A stretch of 64,000 nt of DNA from Bartonella sp. B1099. Lineage in GTDB: Bacteria; Pseudomonadota; Alphaproteobacteria; Rhizobiales; Rhizobiaceae. Shown in pieces: positions 10,163 through 18,989 of this stretch (its first letter is position 1; every line of letters starts with the position of its first letter). Both the position numbers and the translations under genes were made by a program. The stretch spans positions 434,001 through 498,000 of the forward strand of contig NZ_CALYLN010000002.1 of the NCBI RefSeq assembly GCF_944801835.1. The letters run 5' to 3'. Below the pieces are notes generated by a model. That model was not told the origin of the DNA. It ran no database searches and was given only the letters and a program-made list of their open reading frames with translations.

Positions 10163-11130
10163 GCCTGCTCCTCCCCCGATTGCTTATTCAAATAATCATA
10201 AAACCGCGCCCGTGTCTGTGCATCCGCTCTCTGCCATACCCCCAACAATTGAGCAAAAATCCGTTCCTGTTCATTAACTTTCGGGGGTATATTAATCCCA
10301 TTGACCAAATCAACAGCCCGCCGTAAATCCCCCTCAACCTGTTGCAAAGCAATCGCCACCCGCCGCTGCGCAACCGGCTCCATCTTCGCCAACTTCAACA
10401 ACTGCGCTTGATTATCCGCAAAAGCAGTCCCCCGCAAAACAGACCGCAACTCCGGCTGTAAATGTTGGGCAATGCGGTTGAGGAGTTTCACCGACTCCTT
10501 CGATAAACCAATCCTATCGGCAACATGTGTGGCAAAGTGCAGACTTTGCATTTTGCCATTTAAATCACCATCATTTGGCAAAGGGTAAAGTTTACCCTTT
10601 GCCACTTTCTCTCCTTCACACCCAGTTTCATGGTGCTCTGTAGAACCATCTTTTGGCAAAGATGCAACTTGCACCTTTGCCACTTTGTCCTTTGTATATT
10701 GCTCACCACCGATCAAAGGGTAATGTTTACCCTTTGATTTTCTGTCCCCACCAACCTTAATTTCCCCATACTTCTTTTCCCACAATTCGCGGTACGTCTG
10801 CACAAACAAAGCGCGGTCAATCACTGACAATTCATTGCGAAACAAATTCTCTGCCACTTCTAAAAGCGCAGCATTTTCTTTATCCGCTTGCACCACAACA
10901 GCATCAATGGCGCCATACCCCAAAAGCTCCGCCGCCCGTAACCGATGCGCACCCGCAATCAACGTATAATGCCCCTCTTTCGCATTGGGCGTATGGCGCA
11001 CGGTAATCGGATTCATCAACCCTTCTCGTGCCATCGATTGGGCAAGCGCCTTGGCATGCTCATCATCAACAGGGCGTATACGCTCCGGTACAACAATCAA
11101 ATCTAAAGCAATCTCTTGAAACCGTGCCAT
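10159..11130 (-). CDS. ParB/Srx-fold nuclease-like phage protein
   Basis: Residues about 1-110 form the ParB N-terminal fold: IRPVDDEHAKALAQSM, the GHYTLIAGAHRLRAAELLG box typical of ParB/sulfiredoxin-like domains, and a NLFRNELSVIDRALF helix. The later region ends with GLSKESVKLLNRIAQHL, a helix-turn-helix typical of ParB relatives. Such proteins occur in the early region of Mu-like phages, possibly in DNA binding. The start is set at the ATG at 11130, which overlaps the upstream stop as TAATG. The linker (about residues 140-215) is encoded by four related palindromes and looks like inserted low-complexity sequence rather than folded domain. Confidence 0.8.
   Translation of the reverse strand: MARFQEIALDLIVVPERIRPVDDEHAKALAQSMAREGLMNPITVRHTPNAKEGHYTLIAGAHRLRAAELLGYGAIDAVVVQADKENAALLEVAENLFRNELSVIDRALFVQTYRELWEKKYGEIKVGGDRKSKGKHYPLIGGEQYTKDKVAKVQVASLPKDGSTEHHETGCEGEKVAKGKLYPLPNDGDLNGKMQSLHFATHVADRIGLSKESVKLLNRIAQHLQPELRSVLRGTAFADNQAQLLKLAKMEPVAQRRVAIALQQVEGDLRRAVDLVNGINIPPKVNEQERIFAQLLGVWQRADAQTRARFYDYLNKQSGEEQA
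10531..10738. repeat. Four 27-nt palindromic elements inside the ParB-like gene
   Basis: Palindromes at 10531-10557, 10577-10603, 10655-10681 and 10712-10738, each exactly 27 nt. The second is perfect: GGCAAAGGGTAAA, one base, then its 13-base reverse complement. The others are variants (GGCAAAGATGCAA..., ATCAAAGGGTAA..., GGCAAAGTGCA...). Each spans nine codons without breaking the frame and encodes related peptides (GKHYPL, KLYPLPND, VASLPKD). Confidence 0.7.
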
Positions 11131-11528
11131 TATCCAACCGCCTTGTCCATTTCTCGTAAAAACAAATCCATTGCACGCCCCGCCCATCTTCGATAGGCTC
11201 TAGCAAACACAGGCTCTTCCAAACGCCGATTAATTGTACGCAAAGAGCGAGCAACAGCAGTGCGTTCACGCTCTTGTATAGCAACAATACGCCGCCGCGG
11301 AACCTCAAACTGATAATGCAAAATATGAATAGCAATCTGTCGTGCTAATGCCGCATCAAATAAGCCATGCGGAGGGTCAATAATATACCGGATTGGTACA
11401 TGCCGAAATCCACCACTCACTGCCTTAAAAGAACAAGTCACCATAATGTGCAACCGTTCAGCTTCCGAATACGGATTAAAAATTTCTCTTTTAGCCTTTG
11501 GGGTCCATAAATTATAAGCCGCAACCAT
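11130..11528 (-). CDS. DnaA C-terminal-like HTH protein of the Mu-like phage
   Basis: About 132 residues from the ATG at 11528, which follows a GGGGGTGG ribosome site 2 bases upstream; the open frame continues to 11558, but that start has no such site. The C-terminal half (ALARQIAIHILHYQFEVPRRRIVAIQ then a basic helix VARSLRTINRRL) resembles the DnaA domain IV/Trp-repressor-like fold used to bind DnaA boxes. Its stop overlaps the ParB-like start, so the two are translationally coupled. Role likely in early regulation or replication of the prophage; this is inferred from fold and position. Confidence 0.65.
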   Translation of the reverse strand: MVAAYNLWTPKAKREIFNPYSEAERLHIMVTCSFKAVSGGFRHVPIRYIIDPPHGLFDAALARQIAIHILHYQFEVPRRRIVAIQERERTAVARSLRTINRRLEEPVFARAYRRWAGRAMDLFLREMDKAVG

Positions 11529-11716
11529 AACCACCCCCGATAAAGAAAACTTGACCACCTAACCTTAAAAAACAACCCATCCAATCGGCTGCTTGATGCG
11601 GCAACAGTGTGCAATCTTTCTTGTCTATTTTGTATTGATCTTTAGACATTGATAAACCTTTTTATCTTATGGTATCTAAATACATGGCAAATGCGCTAAC
11701 ACGCAGAGCCTAAAGC

Positions 11717-12022
11717 TCAAGCAGCATTACCACGTGATAGGGTAGAAACAACACAATCCGTATTGGCGTGTTTTGCTGCTTTAAAAATGCGACGGCGACT
11801 TTTAGGGTAGCGGTCGCTAAAAACCTGCTCGACGGGCAAACCGATAAAATCGGCAATAGCACGTTCGGCTTTCTCGTTAGACCGTGTCCAAATGTGTTGA
11901 ACACTGGATGACGATAGTTGATAAGCTTTCGCGAGCTCCGCCAAAGTCATATTACGGCGGCGTAGCTCAGCTAAAATACTATGGCGATCCCATACTTGAA
12001 TGCATGTTTGTGTGGTTGTCAT
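11717..12022 (-). CDS. Ner-like winged-helix early regulator
   Basis: A 101-residue protein starting at the ATG at 12022, six bases after AGGAGCG. Residues about 8-75 match the Ner/Nlp family (WDRHSILAELRRRNMTLAELAKAYQLSS...VQHIWTR.NEKAERAIADFIGLPVEQVFSDRYP). In Mu, Ner binds between the divergent early and repressor promoters and damps both. The arrangement here is the same: divergent from the repressor at 12169, and first gene of the early operon leading to MuA. The C-terminal tail (RRIFKAAKHANTDC) is basic and probably disordered. Confidence 0.88.
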   Translation of the reverse strand: MTTTQTCIQVWDRHSILAELRRRNMTLAELAKAYQLSSSSVQHIWTRSNEKAERAIADFIGLPVEQVFSDRYPKSRRRIFKAAKHANTDCVVSTLSRGNAA

Positions 12023-12168
12023 AACTTTCGCTCCTGCTTCAAACGGATGCTGCAACATCCGTTTTTTGTGGGGTTAAATGTATAATAAACGCCCTCTATA
12101 TCGGGCGGTAATTAAAGGTATATCTACAAATGGGATATTAGTCAACCCCGTTTGTAAACATTTGTGAT
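12023..12168. promoter_or_regulatory. Divergent early/repressor control region of the Mu-like prophage
   Basis: This 146-bp gap between ner (-) and the repressor (+) must hold both promoters. Visible elements are ACAAATG (12126-12132) and its inverse CATTTGT (12159-12165), the latter just before the repressor ATG, together with two GGGATAT/GTGATAT-like flanks. These are reasonable operator half-sites, but not proven. Confidence 0.5.
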
Positions 12169-12696
12169 ATGAAACGACAAAAAAATGAGCCCAAAACTGC
12201 ATTAGCAAAACGACTCACAGAAGTTAGAAAGCTTGTGGGCTTATCTCGTGATATATTTTCTCTTAAAATTGGTATCAGTATTCAAGGGCTTGGAAATTAC
12301 GAACGCGGTGATAGAACTCCAGATGCAACGGTTTTATCAGCATATAAAGAAAAATTTGGAGTGAACCTGAATTGGCTTTTGACCGGTGAAGATGCAATGT
12401 TTATAGACATGATGATGGCTCGGTCTTTCAATATCTCTCCGCCTACCATTCCTGCTGGTCTCATGAAAAAACTTGGTCGCATAGCTTATACAACCTATCG
12501 CGATGCAAAAATTAAACTCCCCCCCGAAGATATAGCGGAACTCGCGGCGGAACTTTATAAAAAACTGCAAGAGCTTGTTCAAGACATCAACGACAAGGAA
12601 GAAATAGAGCTTACTTTGCCTCTTCTAAAATTGCATTTAAAGCGTCAAATAGAAGCTGAAAAAGAACATTCCAAAACTACACAAGATACGGCTTAA
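12169..12696 (+). CDS. Phage repressor, XRE/Cro-C1 HTH
   Basis: A 175-residue regulator with an N-terminal XRE HTH (LAKRLTEVRKLVGLSRDIFSLKIGIS...GLGNYERGDRTPD, residues about 11-47) and the NLNWLLTGE extension typical of phage C repressors. The C-terminal half is helical and acidic (ELAAELYKKLQELVQDIND), probably for oligomerisation; there is no LexA-type Ser/Lys peptidase motif, so it is not obviously RecA-cleavable. It diverges from ner, as Mu c does. Codon use is more AT-rich than in the early operon. Confidence 0.85.
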   Translation: MKRQKNEPKTALAKRLTEVRKLVGLSRDIFSLKIGISIQGLGNYERGDRTPDATVLSAYKEKFGVNLNWLLTGEDAMFIDMMMARSFNISPPTIPAGLMKKLGRIAYTTYRDAKIKLPPEDIAELAAELYKKLQELVQDINDKEEIELTLPLLKLHLKRQIEAEKEHSKTTQDTA

Positions 12697-12881
12697 TGCT
12701 CCTCTAAAATAAAAAATCGATATGAAAATCTTTTTACATTAGAAAATGTTATGTAACAATTTGATTTATAAATATAAATTACCTCTAAAAATAGATAATC
12801 ACCTATAGGTGAAAATCTTTTTTGCTTTTTTGGTTATTTTTGGCTGATTTTGCAATGCGCTTCACATTTTATCGGATTTTT

Positions 12882-12964
12882 TTCAAAGGGTCTTCAAAGG
12901 CGGTTTTCTGGGCTTTCACAGACTTTTTAAAAATCTTCAAAGCATTTTCAAAGACCTTTCAAAG
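12882..12964. repeat. Phased TTCAAAG iterons at the repressor-side edge
   Basis: TTCAAAG occurs at 12882 and 12893, then at 12936, 12947 and 12958. Neighbours within each group are exactly 11 bases apart, one helical turn. The repeat context AAGGGTCTTCAAAG (12886-12899) and the pair TTCAAAGaCCTTTCAAAG (12947-12964) both recur at 4585-4609. In Mu this interval (outside the repressor) carries the left-end transposase sites. Confidence 0.6.
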
Positions 12965-12966
12965 CC

Positions 12967-14493
12967 TTTTCTCATTTTTACGCTCAAATTTCGATTTTCA
13001 CTCTTTTTGTCACTTTTTTGCAATTTTAGGTGTCAAAATCTATTTTGACAAAACACGCATTTAATGCTAAATTTTATACATAAAAACAATAAATTATCAC
13101 GTATTCCTATCTAATCCCACTTAGTACAAAACCTAGTGTCAAACTACAATGATAAAAATGAGGAAAGAGGATTTTTGCAATAAAGTAAAAACGCAATATC
13201 CTATACGGGATTTGTTTTTTTGCAATGAACGCAAAAATGATTGATTCATTTTAAAGGGAAAACGATTGTACAAGTTTTTTCTTATTGATAAATTTTAAAT
13301 AATTACTTCTTTCAGTCTGCCAAGCCTCTATCAGAAAGTGCCATAATTATTTGCACAGTATAAATGATATTTTCTTTCATGAAAGAGAATGATTAAACGC
13401 TATCAGTAATAAAAAAGCTTTCGTATAAGTTTTGTTTCCCAACCCAAAAATGATTTTTACTCAATAAAGCTCAAAAAACTGTTCTTGAAGCAATCATTTT
13501 AAAAAGCGGAAAAATAACAATCAAAATCATCTATATTATTGCCATACACCCCATCCGCCCTCCCCACCCTGAAAGCAAAAACTCCCAACCGAAAAGTCTG
13601 TAAAAAATCCAGCTTCTTATTCTCACGGTTTTTTCTTACTCATCACGTCATAAACTCTAGAAACAGCCTTGCCGTGAATATTCATCACACAGTCATAAAA
13701 ACACTAAGTGCATAAAGTTTATAGGCTTTATATCACGATCCTAAACGAGAGTGTTTTTACAGCATAAACAGAGATTATAATCTAAGTTGTTGAGAATTCT
13801 GTGAAAGCCTTCAACAAATCATGAGTGTTTTCTCCATTGTATCGTGCATCTACACATATCTTTAAAAGACATCTCTTAAATCCCCCAAGCCCTTTTACAA
13901 TGGCTTCCGTAAATGGTTAAAATAAAATCCATTGATAAGCATCATCTTTACTGAGAATAAAAGCCATACATCATACTATTTTCTAATTCTTAATGTTAGC
14001 TAATATCCCTTGCCTTTATAAAAGGTTACAAGAAGAATTTTATTGATTTCTTCAATGTTTATCCACACAACAATCTCATTTGCAATATGCAAATGAATAT
14101 AGTTTTAATGACTGAATATAAATAGATTCGAAATGCGAAAATTTTACGATAGAGGAGGATTATTTAATATATAAAACAATCAGTTATCATTATATAATCA
14201 AATTTTTAATTTAAAAGTTATCATGAAAGATAAGACACATCTTTTATCCCTATTTTTAAAAATGGGAATAAAGCAAATAAATAATCGCCTCTATAATGAG
14301 ACTTTTCTTTCAAAAGATTTTTACATCAATCCAAACATTCAAAGGTTTTCATTTCTAAAGTTCATTTCTAAAAAATGACAACCTTTGAAGCTTTCTCTTG
14401 TTCTGGCAAGGGTATTATATACCTTTTTTAAATTGTGAAGGAATAGATAACGGTAAAAAACGCCCAAAGCATGATTTCTTTTCAGGATTTTAT
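12967..14493. other. Gene-poor gap between prophage and DEAD-box helicase
   Basis: About 1.5 kb without a supportable gene. It contains a near-palindrome TGTCAAAA/TTTTGACA at about 13031-13050, possibly at the phage end, and an inverted pair AAAAACACT/AGTGTTTTT around 13695-13757. The rest is AT-rich decay with stops in all frames. Confidence 0.5.
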
Positions 14494-15933
14494 TTAAGCT
14501 GCCTTCTTAGCTGACTTGCGAAAACGAAAAGACTTTGCACGCTTTGCCGCTGCTTTTGCTTTTTTATGCCTCTCATTTGAAGAGGAAGAATTCTTCTGCT
14601 GTAACTGTGCAGCATCATCTTTTCGACCTAAAAACCGTTTCTGACGTTTAGATTTTTTTGAACGGCGTTCTTTATTGTTTTCTCTTTCTTCACTTTTTGG
14701 CACAATCAGCTTTTCTGGAAATGCTGCAAATTGTTCTGGAACAGATTCAGGCACCAATTTCATACGAATCAAGCGCTCTATGGCACGCAACCGAACCCTT
14801 TCTATTTTTTCATCAAAAAGCGTAAGTGCTTCACCCGATGCACCATTGCGTCCTGTACGACCAATCCGATGCACATAACTTTCAGCTTCATCTGGTAAGT
14901 CGTAATTAATAACGTGGCTTATTCCTGGTATATCAATACCGCGTGCAGCAATATCTGTTGCAACAAGGATCTGGACCGATTTTTCACGAAAAGCTTTTAA
15001 AGCAGATTGGCGAGCACCTTGTGATTTATTCCCATGAATTGTTGCAACTAAATAGCCTATCTTTGCTAAATGACGTGTGACAGCATCAGCCCCATGTTTC
15101 GTTCGAGTAAAAACAATAACCGAATTAAAAGCTGGATTTGCCAAAATTTTACTTAAAACATTCTTTTTTTCACGCGTAGGAACACAATATAATTTCTGTG
15201 TAATCTCTACAGCCGTAGTGCCTTGAGGAACAACTTCAATCTTCACCGGATCATTGAGTAAACACTGTGCGAGCGCAGCAATTTCTTTCGGCATTGTTGC
15301 AGAAAAAAGTGCTGTCTGACGCTCTTGATGCAAAAGCTTCGCAATTTGCTTAATATCATGAATAAATCCCATATCCAACATACGATCTGCTTCATCCAAA
15401 ATCAAAAAACGAGAGTGAGAAAGATCAACACATTTTTCACGAACAAGATCTCTCAAACGCCCTGGAGTAGCTATTAAAACATCCACACCTGCTTCCATAC
15501 GTTTAATTTGTTTAAAACGTGATACTCCTCCAAAAATAAGACACGTCGAAAGATGCGCTCCTTTCGCCACAGTGCGAATTGCTTCATCAATCTGAACAGC
15601 AAGTTCACGCGTTGGTGCTAAAATCAAAGCACGTGCAGTTTTAGGACAGCGTTTGTCACCCAAAGTTAAAATTTGACTTAAAATAGGCAAGCCAAATGCC
15701 AAAGTTTTTCCAGAACCTGTCTGTGCAATCCCTAAAATATCGTATCCTTTCAACATTATTGGGATAGCTTGTTCTTGTATAGGCTTAGGTTTACTCATCC
15801 CAGAAATACGTAAATTCTTAATCAAAAGATTAGGCAAACCTAACTTTTTAAAAACATCTTCTTTTTTTATAGGCAAAATGAAATCTTCCCTCAGCTGAAC
15901 AACTTTTACGAAGTCATCAGCTGAACTCTCCAC
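14494..15933 (-). CDS. DEAD-box ATP-dependent RNA helicase (RhlE-like)
   Basis: Cytoplasmic RNA helicase, likely in ribosome assembly or mRNA turnover. All motifs are present in order: Q-motif (LGLPNLLIKNL...PKPIQEQAIP, about 31-58), motif I AQTGSGKT (70-77), Ia PTRELAVQI, Ib TPGRL, II DEAD (180-183), III SAT, IV VIVFTRTK, V ATDIAARGIDIP and VI HRIGRTGR. After about residue 385 the tail becomes Lys/Arg-rich (KERRSKKSKRQKRFLGRK, AKAAAKRAKSFRFRK), a typical RNA-binding extension. 479 residues is normal for RhlE relatives. Monocistronic on appearance. Confidence 0.93.
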   Translation of the reverse strand: MESSADDFVKVVQLREDFILPIKKEDVFKKLGLPNLLIKNLRISGMSKPKPIQEQAIPIMLKGYDILGIAQTGSGKTLAFGLPILSQILTLGDKRCPKTARALILAPTRELAVQIDEAIRTVAKGAHLSTCLIFGGVSRFKQIKRMEAGVDVLIATPGRLRDLVREKCVDLSHSRFLILDEADRMLDMGFIHDIKQIAKLLHQERQTALFSATMPKEIAALAQCLLNDPVKIEVVPQGTTAVEITQKLYCVPTREKKNVLSKILANPAFNSVIVFTRTKHGADAVTRHLAKIGYLVATIHGNKSQGARQSALKAFREKSVQILVATDIAARGIDIPGISHVINYDLPDEAESYVHRIGRTGRNGASGEALTLFDEKIERVRLRAIERLIRMKLVPESVPEQFAAFPEKLIVPKSEERENNKERRSKKSKRQKRFLGRKDDAAQLQQKNSSSSNERHKKAKAAAKRAKSFRFRKSAKKAA

Positions 15934-16163
15934 TCAAGAATCCGCGCAAGAGAAATCCTTGACATTTTAAACAAAGCAACGCTTGAAAAGCGACCTGCGC
16001 AACTCATGAGTACCTTGAAATCAAGGTAAAGGCATATAACTTCACTTTACAAAAAGCTAACAAACCAGCTTAAATACCTTTACCCTTATTATCATTGGAT
16101 TATGCTAAAAAAGCAAGGACTTTACGAAATACATTTATCGCGACCCCCAAATATTGAAATCGT

Positions 16164-16694
16164 TTATTTCTTAATGATTGTCTCTATCGGCAAATGTACC
16201 TTGATAAAATCAGGATAAATCTCGAGAAAAACTGGATTTTGTAAAGTTTTTTGGCCGCCATAAATTAAATACCATTGGGTTTTATCAAAAATCGCCAAAG
16301 TTTTATATTGAATAATGCGATCCTTCATCTCAAGGACTGTTGGAATTAAAGCATATAAAGTACCGTTATCTGTTTGAAGATACTCAATATTTCCTTTGTC
16401 TAAACAATAAGCACCAAAAGGCAAATTCTCAAATTGCCTATGCAACTGTTGAAGAAAATTATCACGTAAAGCATCCTCTGTTGTATTCAACCGACGTGCC
16501 ATCTCTTTATAAAGCCGCTCAGGCATATAATGAGATATAAGCGAAAAATCCTCACTTTTTATAGCATTATTGACATCAACAACTATTTTGGACAATTCAG
16601 TTTTTTGTAGTGCTGTTGGCTGAGATGCTAAACTCTGTTGATGAACAATCGAAAAGAAAAATAGACTCAGCACAAAATAAAAAATAGATTTCAT
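16164..16694 (-). CDS. Secreted protein of unknown function
   Basis: 176 residues with a clear N-terminal signal peptide (MKSIFYFVLSLFFFSIVHQQSLASQ, probable cleavage after LAS). The mature part is a small alpha/beta domain (IVVDVNNAIKSEDFSLISHYMPERLYKEMA...; KTLAIFDKTQWYLIYGGQK) that resembles NTF2-like or DUF periplasmic domains. I cannot assign a family with confidence. It lies 35 bases downstream of ilvA on the same strand and could share its transcript. Confidence 0.75.
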   Translation of the reverse strand: MKSIFYFVLSLFFFSIVHQQSLASQPTALQKTELSKIVVDVNNAIKSEDFSLISHYMPERLYKEMARRLNTTEDALRDNFLQQLHRQFENLPFGAYCLDKGNIEYLQTDNGTLYALIPTVLEMKDRIIQYKTLAIFDKTQWYLIYGGQKTLQNPVFLEIYPDFIKVHLPIETIIKK

Positions 16695-16729
16695 TTTTAC
16701 ACTTCTCGTTTTAGTAAAATTTCAATTTT

Positions 16730-17995
16730 TCAAATAACAAAATCAAATAATGTTTGATCATCTGTAATATCACGATAGCGCCAACCTAACGCTTGAAATT
16801 TTTCTTCTAAGAGACGAAAATTGTCATATTTTTTTGTTTCAATCGCAACCAATACAGAACCAAAATTTCTCGCTGATTTTTTTAAATATTCAAAGCGTAC
16901 AATATCATCATCCGGTGATAATGTAGACAGAAAATGACGCAATGCACCAGGATGTTGCGGAAAACTAAAAATAAAATATTTTCTCAAGCCTTGGAAACGT
17001 AAAGAACGCTCTTTAATCTCTGGCAAACGCTCAAAATCAAAATTACCTCCTGAAATAACGAGAATAATTTTTTTACCCTTTAACTCTTGAGATGGAATAC
17101 TGTTAAGTGCATCAATCGATAAAGCACCAGCTGGTTCAAGAACCACACCTTCTACATTAAGCATTTCAACCATCGTAGAACAAACGCGATTTTCAGGAAC
17201 CGTAATGACAGAATCAGGAGAAAAATGCTTTAAAATTGTATAGTTTAGTGCACCAATTTCAGCCACCGCAGCCCCATCTACAAAAGTATCAATATTTTCC
17301 AGTTTGATCCTTTTTCCACTCTCCAAACAAGCAAGCAAGCTTGCAGCTCTTTGGGGCTCAACAAAACGAAGCTTTGTATTCCAACCATATTCGCGTAAGA
17401 ACTTGCTTATCCCACTTGCCAAACCACCTCCCCCTACCGGCACAATCATTAAATCTGGCTCACTTTCTCCATTGAGTTTTTTCCATTGCAAAGCAGCTTC
17501 ACAGAGCACTGTTGCTTGCCCCGTAATAATGCGAATATCATCAAACGGAGGAGCCATCACACCACCGTTCTCCACGACAAAAGATTGCGCAGCTTCATAA
17601 CATTGATCAAATGTTTCACCAACCAAACGGATATCAATAAACTCTTCACCAAAAATACGTGTCTTCTCAATTTTCTGTTGTGGCGTTGTCATAGGCATAA
17701 AAATCACGCCTTTACGTTTAAAATAACGACAAACAAAAGAAACCCCTTGTGCGTGATTCCCTGCTGAAGCACACACAAATGCAGAATCTGACGATATACT
17801 GCTCAGCATTTCTGAAACAAAATTGAAAGCACCACGAATCTTATAAGACCGCACCGGTGTTAAATCTTCACGCTTCAAATAAATTTCTGCATCATATTTT
17901 TGGCTTAGAAAATCATTCCTTTGAAGGGGAGTTTCAGCAAACACGTGATGCAATCCCACCATAGCTTTTGTGACGTCTTGAATAAATTTACTCAT
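16730..17995 (-). CDS. ilvA: Threonine dehydratase
   Basis: PLP enzyme converting threonine to 2-oxobutanoate and ammonia, the first step toward isoleucine. The PLP lysine lies in VRSYKIRGAFNF, with the SAGNHAQGVSF motif and the PVGGGGLASG phosphate-binding loop. The C-terminal roughly 85 residues (GLRKYFIFSFPQHPGALRHFLSTL) form one ACT-like regulatory domain. The ATG at 17995 gives the usual MSKFIQDV start; another ATG 12 bases upstream is possible, and neither has a strong ribosome site. Confidence 0.92.
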   Translation of the reverse strand: MSKFIQDVTKAMVGLHHVFAETPLQRNDFLSQKYDAEIYLKREDLTPVRSYKIRGAFNFVSEMLSSISSDSAFVCASAGNHAQGVSFVCRYFKRKGVIFMPMTTPQQKIEKTRIFGEEFIDIRLVGETFDQCYEAAQSFVVENGGVMAPPFDDIRIITGQATVLCEAALQWKKLNGESEPDLMIVPVGGGGLASGISKFLREYGWNTKLRFVEPQRAASLLACLESGKRIKLENIDTFVDGAAVAEIGALNYTILKHFSPDSVITVPENRVCSTMVEMLNVEGVVLEPAGALSIDALNSIPSQELKGKKIILVISGGNFDFERLPEIKERSLRFQGLRKYFIFSFPQHPGALRHFLSTLSPDDDIVRFEYLKKSARNFGSVLVAIETKKYDNFRLLEEKFQALGWRYRDITDDQTLFDFVI

Positions 17996-18156
17996 AACAC
18001 GGATCATTTCATACTTTGTTTATATTATTAAAGGCTTCTTCTAGCGATAAAGAAAACCATTGTCAGTCAAAATTTCACGAAAAAAAATGAAAATTTTTTC
18101 TTTTGTCATTAATTCTTGATTCAATAAAAGATATAGCTTATGAGAGAACCCTCATC

Positions 18157-18242
18157 GCGGACGTGATGAAAACGGTAAACATAGCAGACTTAAAATCTGC
18201 CGGTCGAAGACCTTGCGGGTTCAAGTCCCGCCGTCCGCACCA
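18157..18242 (+). tRNA. tRNA-Leu(TAA)
   Basis: Acceptor stem GCGGACG pairs with CGTCCGC, discriminator A, encoded CCA at 18240-18242. The anticodon arm GCAGA-CTTAAAA-TCTGC has anticodon TAA. The T-arm GCGGGTTCAAGTCCCGC is canonical, and a long variable arm is present (class II). It lies beside an integrase/antirepressor remnant, a common integration setting, but no second copy of its 3' end was found in the window. Confidence 0.97.
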
Positions 18243-18400
18243 CAATATGTGAATTTTCTTTTATTTTTCAGTAACTTATTAGAAATCACGCTATCAGATG
18301 GTACTGAGATAGTACTAAAATGCGAATCATTGCTGCTTTTTTGAGGCATATTTTGGGACTAAATCACCATACCGTGTTTTGCTTCGACTCCCCAATTCCC

Positions 18401-18423
18401 CTCCCCGCTCTTTAAACGGGGAG
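18401..18423 (-). terminator. Hairpin downstream of the antirepressor gene
   Basis: CTCCCCG/CGGGGAG form a perfect 7-bp stem with a 9-base loop, 20 bases past the antA stop. No long T-run follows on the minus strand, so terminator function is uncertain. Confidence 0.4.
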
Positions 18424-18442
18424 ATGAACCATACTTTTAAAA

Positions 18443-18956
18443 TTAAGCCGCTTTAACAACAGATCTTGCTAAGACCTGTTTTGCTTCTTTAATTAATGCT
18501 TTATAATGTTCAAGTTCTTCTTCGAGTCCATTTGCATCTAACAAACTCCTCATCATCACTCCTAAGATTTCTCCAACGCCGGCAGGTGTTTTTAAATACT
18601 TATAAGAAAATGTTCCATAATCAACAGATTGGCTTTTTAACTGTTTCTCACATTCAATAAAGTAACGACGCGCCTGTCTACCTTTCTCATTGCATTCGAT
18701 CATTGAGAGCTCTTTCGCCATATCTAAAGTAAGATGGTATTCTGTACTTGGACGACCACCTTTAAGTTTTACTCTTTTTTTGAGTAAAACTCACAAAGTC
18801 TTGATTTTCTTGAAAAGAATATTCTTCAATCCGTCGTGAAATCCAATCGTTAAAGCGTATATTAATGTCTAAAAACATATGTAATCCATGCGCGTTAACA
18901 GTTTGCACAGTTTCCTGATCAATAACTTTTTCTGATATTTTAATGAGAGTGTTCAT
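18443..18956 (-). pseudogene. Phage antirepressor (AntA family), frameshifted
   Basis: The N-terminal half (to 18762) has the AntA signature VNAHGLHMFLDI...[26 protein letters not shown]. The C-terminal half (18443-18721) carries the rest ([28 protein letters not shown]). The frame breaks in a run of seven A residues (coding strand, 18775-18781). With six, the protein reads through [26 protein letters not shown], the expected sequence. So a single-base homopolymer change splits an otherwise complete gene of about 170 residues. AntA proteins inactivate phage repressors to induce the lytic cycle. Confidence 0.85.
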
Positions 18957-18989
18957 CTTATTAGTCCTTTTGTTTTATAAATTTAAAGC

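Larger units (their letters stand above)
4585..12966. mobile_element. Deletion-shrunken Mu-like transposable prophage (approximate limits)
   Basis: The gene order matches the left half of Mu read from the right: repressor on +, then Ner, accessory early genes, MuA and MuB on -, with a DNA methylase at the far end where Mu carries mom. Structural genes are missing except for pieces of tail sheath and gpD fused to MuB. The codon use is visibly more GC-rich than the flanking host genes, which fits horizontal origin. The limits given are the outermost shared TTCAAAG repeats; true ends and the target-site duplication were not identified. Its length (about 8.4 kb versus about 37 kb for Mu) means it cannot make virions alone. 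Confidence 0.75.

Noticed and set aside
12822..13064. 80-codon Phe/Lys-rich frame on +
   Set aside because: It coincides with the phased TTCAAAG repeats and T-rich DNA; protein composition is implausible.
18157..18242. tRNA-Leu as proven attB site of the neighbouring integrase
   Set aside because: I searched for a second copy of the tRNA 3' end within the window and found none, so the attachment site is not demonstrated.
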